In this document: piece by piece, positions 63,901-64,000 of the stretch
Layout of the letters: the number at the start of each line of letters is the position of its first letter
How positions within the stretch are numbered: the first letter of the stretch is position 1
Source: Hydractinia symbiolongicarpus
Taxonomy: Eukaryota > Cnidaria > Hydrozoa > Anthoathecata > Hydractiniidae
Reading direction: 5' to 3'
DNA length: 64,000 nt
Assembly: GCF_029227915.1 (NCBI RefSeq)
Contig: NC_079878.1
Coordinates: 3,350,001 to 3,414,000 of the forward strand
Made by a program: the position numbers and the translations under genes
The notes under the pieces: model-generated
What the model saw: only the letters and a program-made list of their open reading frames with translations
The model's database searches: none
What the model was told of the DNA's origin: nothing

Positions 63901-64000
63901 AAGAAAGTACCCGGGGAGTAAACTCATTTCCCATGTATACAAAGAAAGTACCCTGTGATTAAACTCATTTCCAAAACGATTTTTTAAATTATTTTTTCAC
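60927..64000. repeat. 19-monomer HOR, copy 2, cut by the window end
   Basis: Follows 57071 onward. Unit 61942 is a chimera of the 58086 and 58289 classes (TTAATGAAAGTGG then GCGAATTCCCG), so one monomer is missing and the shift drops to 3653 bp at 62145. From 62956 the order GCATGGGAC, 63159, 63362, TTTAACCAC (63565), then a 244 bp unit matches 45768-47026. Confidence 0.8.
63768..64000. repeat. 244 bp A/B fusion monomer (copy 4, incomplete)
   Basis: The 41 bp duplication is present (GTATAC repeats around 63895 and 63936), with joint CATTTCCCATGTATAC instead of CATTTCAAATGTATAC. The 5' part has GACCTGTAG, so it also fuses in the preceding class. The next anchor would fall at 64012, giving 244 bp. 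Confidence 0.85.

Larger units (their letters stand above)
1..64000. repeat. 203 bp satellite DNA, head-to-tail array filling the window
   Basis: A single monomer repeats from the first to the last base with no inversion and no unrelated sequence. Anchors at the ATG/GTG before AGACTTG run from 170 to 63768; of 314 complete intervals 267 are 203 bp. A hand consensus has 36 G and 42 C in 203 bases (about 38% G+C) and 13 CpG. Bases about 66-115 of the monomer are GC-rich, and an A/T-only stretch lies near base 171-189. The window starts inside a monomer (bases 1-169 are its 3' part) and ends inside one. Tandem satellites of about 150-210 bp organised in higher-order repeats are typical of eukaryotic centromeres and pericentromeres; that role is inference here. 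The family is not one I recognise. Confidence 0.98.

Noticed and set aside
2430-63934. Minus-strand ORFs of 61-102 codons (for example 2430-2738, 4521-4727, 47443-47649, 63740-63934)
   Set aside because: They are the reverse strand of the same monomers, opened by local indels or substitutions. Their sequences differ only as the satellite differs, with no recognisable protein motif.
1-64000. CRISPR array
   Set aside because: Repeats are 203 bp, directly adjacent and variable, with no unique spacers and no cas genes.
1-64000. Tandem rRNA, 5S rRNA, tRNA or histone gene cluster
   Set aside because: No rRNA or tRNA conserved boxes and no long reading frame occur in the unit; 203 bp is too short for histone or rDNA repeats.
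1-64000. Telomeric or subtelomeric repeat
   Set aside because: No short G-rich telomere motif is seen and the unit is a 203 bp satellite.
1-64000. Transposon or LTR origin of the monomer
   Set aside because: No terminal inverted repeats, target-site duplications, reverse transcriptase or transposase pieces were seen. The 8 bp hairpin arm is far too short to be a transposon end. An ancient origin cannot be excluded.
1-64000. AATAAA in GCTGAATAAAAG as a polyadenylation signal
   Set aside because: It is a fixed part of every type A monomer with no gene upstream; expected by chance in A/T-rich DNA.
1-64000. An undescribed gene system (defence, toxin or biosynthetic) in the window
   Set aside because: Every base is accounted for by the satellite monomer or its recombined derivatives; there is no room for genes.

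Overview
The whole 64 kb is one uninterrupted head-to-tail satellite DNA array. I find no gene, RNA gene, transposon, CRISPR array or unique sequence. A 203 bp monomer, all copies in one orientation, was tracked by hand using the motif GAGACTTGTAG and its variants. Positions below use the A of the ATG (sometimes GTG) just before it as base 1 of a monomer. There are 315 such anchors, from 170 to 63768, giving 314 complete intervals. Of these, 267 are exactly 203 bp, 33 are 202, two are 201 and three are 204. Nine are grossly altered: 118 (twice), 141, 186 (twice), 236 and 244 (three times). These lengths add up exactly to 63598 bp. A fourth 244 bp unit is cut by the window end.

The content points to a eukaryotic heterochromatic locus, most likely centromeric or pericentromeric. 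I do not recognise the satellite family and cannot name the organism. A hand-built consensus is about 38% G+C and has 13 CpG in 203 bp against about 7.5 expected. CpG is therefore not depleted, which argues against a heavily CpG-methylated, decaying vertebrate-type satellite. The monomer has a GC-rich core (bases about 66-115, about 64% G+C) and a nearly pure A/T stretch near its 3' end.

Monomers fall into two haplotype families that differ together at about 13 sites. Type A reads GCTGAATAAAAGAAG, GGACTCGG, TCAAAAGTATAC, ACCCAGGGAG and TTCCCGAACG. Type B reads GCTTAATGAAAGTGG, GGGCTTGG, TCGAATGTATAC, ACCCTGTGAG and TTCCAAAACG. Many units are chimeras of the two.

Layout by higher-order repeat (HOR). 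About 1-8.1 kb: a five-monomer HOR of about 1015 bp with shortened versions and two 118 bp deletion monomers. 8.1-10.5 kb: a dimer block, then the five-mer again. 10.6-17.3 kb: two copies of a 16/17-monomer block (3450 and 3247 bp). 17.3-22 kb: a 236 bp insertion monomer, then a 1421 bp seven-mer repeated twice. 22-35.6 kb: rearranged copies of a longer HOR, fullest at 25605-29703 (20 monomers, 4099 bp), marked by a 244 bp monomer. 35.6-44.8 kb: local duplications with periods 1623, 1015 and 2230 bp. 44.8-47 kb: another stretch ending in the 244 bp monomer. 47-57 kb: an 811 bp four-mer duplication, a large rearranged block copy and a nearly perfect 1014 bp five-mer duplication. 57-64 kb: a 3856 bp 19-mer and the start of its next copy.

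The pattern fits layered unequal crossing-over and gene conversion acting on a fluid HOR. The observations most worth following are the 244 bp A/B fusion monomer as a lineage marker, a CENP-B-box-like motif one base short in type B units, a short hairpin whose common variants mostly keep RNA pairing, and near-identical block duplications that are either very recent or assembly artefacts.
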